Shown here: piece after piece, positions 5,413-6,359 of the stretch | How positions within the stretch are numbered: the stretch's first letter is position 1 | Layout: every line of letters starts with the position of its first letter | Assembly (NCBI GenBank): GCA_003646935.1 | Contig: QMLW01000119.1 | Span: forward strand, 1-6,359 | Length of the DNA: 6,359 nt | Reading direction: 5' to 3' | From: Deltaproteobacteria bacterium | GTDB lineage: Bacteria > Desulfobacterota > DSM-4660 > Desulfatiglandales > B25-G16 | The notes under the pieces: model-generated | What the model was told of the DNA's origin: nothing | Databases searched by the model: none | The model's input: only the letters and a program-made list of their open reading frames with translations | Made by a program: the position numbers and the translations under genes

Positions 5413-6359
5413 ATGGAGATTCAGAATAAAAAGGCTTTAATACTCGGGGGCACGGGCCTTATCGCCAGCCATGTGATCGATAGTCTCATCAGGGAAGGAT
5501 GCGGGCCGATCACTCTTTTCGCCAACAAATCAAAGAAGGAGGATGGGATTATCGCTACGATAAAGGCACGATATAAGGCCCACCCGATTGAATCTATTCA
5601 AAGAAATCTCATGCTTGATCGCTACATAAGTAAAAAGAAGCCAGATTTAAGGGCTTCTTTTTTATTGAAGCTCATAAAAGGGGAGTCGCCGGAAATCATT
5701 ATCGATGGAATCAATACGGCAACCATCTTCTCTCATCCGGGGCTCGATTGGCTCACTCGCTACTATCTCGTTGTCTTCAATGCCATTAGGGACTTGCGGC
5801 AAAAGAGCAACAATCGCCTCCCTCAGATATACTTTAAGATCGGCACAACAGGGCTCGGGGGGATGGGATTGAATTTGCCCTATACCCACGAGCAGTATAG
5901 CTCTGAGTTCATGATGCGCAAGGCTGCACTTTCCGGAGCCCAGACAGCACTGCTCCTTTTAATGGGAAGATCCCCCAATGCCCCGATTATTAAGGAGATA
6001 AAGCCAGCAGCGGCCGTGTTTAGGAACAGCGTTGAGTACGATCAAAACAAGAAGATGGTATTTATCGATGGCGGTGAGAGCGGGCCTTATTCCATGGAAG
6101 AATTTTCCCTTCTGACCAGCCTTGGACAGATGGGGTTCATCACCGCAGAGGAGGTTGCCGAGAAGATTGCCATGAAGATCAAGGGCGATCCTACCGGGCA
6201 CGATGTGGTGAGCAGCCTCAACAGGGCGCTAATCAAGCCCTCATACAAGGCAGGGGTGATCAGGGAGAATCTCTTGGAAAAGGCTCGACACATTATGGTT
6301 GAAAAGGATATCCCGAGCATTGCCTATGGATATCTCGGCCCCATTGTTATATCAAAGAA
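5413..6359 (+). CDS. Rossmann-fold SDR-like protein of unknown function, N-terminal 315 residues; continues beyond the right edge
   Basis: The frame opens at ATG 5413 with AGGAG seven bases upstream (5401-5405) and has no stop before the window ends. The N-terminus shows a beta-strand then GGTGLIASHV (12-21), a glycine-rich dinucleotide-binding loop of short-chain dehydrogenase/epimerase type. IIIDGINTA (95-103) resembles the NxA-like strand after the cofactor domain. A conserved-looking stretch follows: IGTTGLGGMGLNLPYTH (143-159), then FMMRKAALSGAQTALLLLMG (166-185) and IKEIKPAAAV (193-202). No YxxxK catalytic pair is visible (Tyr157 and Tyr162 do not have Lys at +4; Lys170 is the nearest), so it may be a divergent SDR or may bind cofactor for another purpose. 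I recall uncharacterised SDR-like proteins of about 500-570 residues with the KEIKPAAA motif, but no assigned function. Close coupling to the racemase suggests a shared amino-acid-related substrate. Confidence 0.85.
   Translation, partial: MEIQNKKALILGGTGLIASHVIDSLIREGCGPITLFANKSKKEDGIIATIKARYKAHPIESIQRNLMLDRYISKKKPDLRASFLLKLIKGESPEIIIDGINTATIFSHPGLDWLTRYYLVVFNAIRDLRQKSNNRLPQIYFKIGTTGLGGMGLNLPYTHEQYSSEFMMRKAALSGAQTALLLLMGRSPNAPIIKEIKPAAAVFRNSVEYDQNKKMVFIDGGESGPYSMEEFSLLTSLGQMGFITAEEVAEKIAMKIKGDPTGHDVVSSLNRALIKPSYKAGVIRENLLEKARHIMVEKDIPSIAYGYLGPIVISK

Noticed and set aside
5662..6320. Minus-strand frames of 75-80 residues at 5662-5889, 5959-6201 and 6087-6320
   Set aside because: All are antisense to the SDR-like gene, whose open frame has a good start, ribosome site and recognisable cofactor loop.

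Overview
The window looks like a piece of chromosome from an anaerobic bacterium, most plausibly a Desulfobacterota (former Deltaproteobacteria) or similar environmental lineage. The reasons are a ferredoxin-dependent indolepyruvate oxidoreductase subunit, a small four-cysteine protein placed directly before it, a TrpB2-type tryptophan synthase beta chain, and an ACAGGATTT-type palindromic repeat. The lineage is an inference from gene content; no rRNA or other marker gene is present.

Left part, all on the minus strand and read from right to left: serA (phosphoglycerate dehydrogenase, 2573-4153), trpB2 (1074-2438), a small protein with four cysteines (598-864), and the first 201 codons of iorA, which runs off the left edge (1-605). 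The small gene and iorA overlap by 8 bases and are clearly co-transcribed. serA and trpB2 are 134 bases apart with no visible terminator; this gap holds a very strong Shine-Dalgarno in front of a possible 16-residue leader peptide. The gap between trpB2 and the small gene (865-1073) holds a bulged hairpin and an 86-base nested palindromic repeat. The metabolic logic is serine or phosphoserine supply (SerA), use of it with indole to make tryptophan (TrpB2), and interconversion of arylpyruvates with aryl-acyl-CoA (IorA).

Middle: a divergent intergenic region of about 550 bases (4154-4709). It has candidate promoters facing both ways, a 13-bp AT-rich hairpin, two very short and doubtful ORFs, and a perfect 14-bp palindrome inside the promoter of the right-hand operon.

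Right part, plus strand: an amino-acid racemase of the YgeA-like group of the Asp/Glu racemase superfamily (4710-5408), with the Thr83/Cys197 active-site pair. Four bases separate it from a long Rossmann-fold (SDR-like) protein that runs off the right edge (5413-6359, 315 codons visible, no stop). The ribosome binding site of the second gene lies inside the end of the first, so the two are probably translated together. The second protein has a dinucleotide-binding glycine motif but no visible YxxxK pair, and its function is unknown. This racemase plus SDR-like pair is the least explained part of the window.
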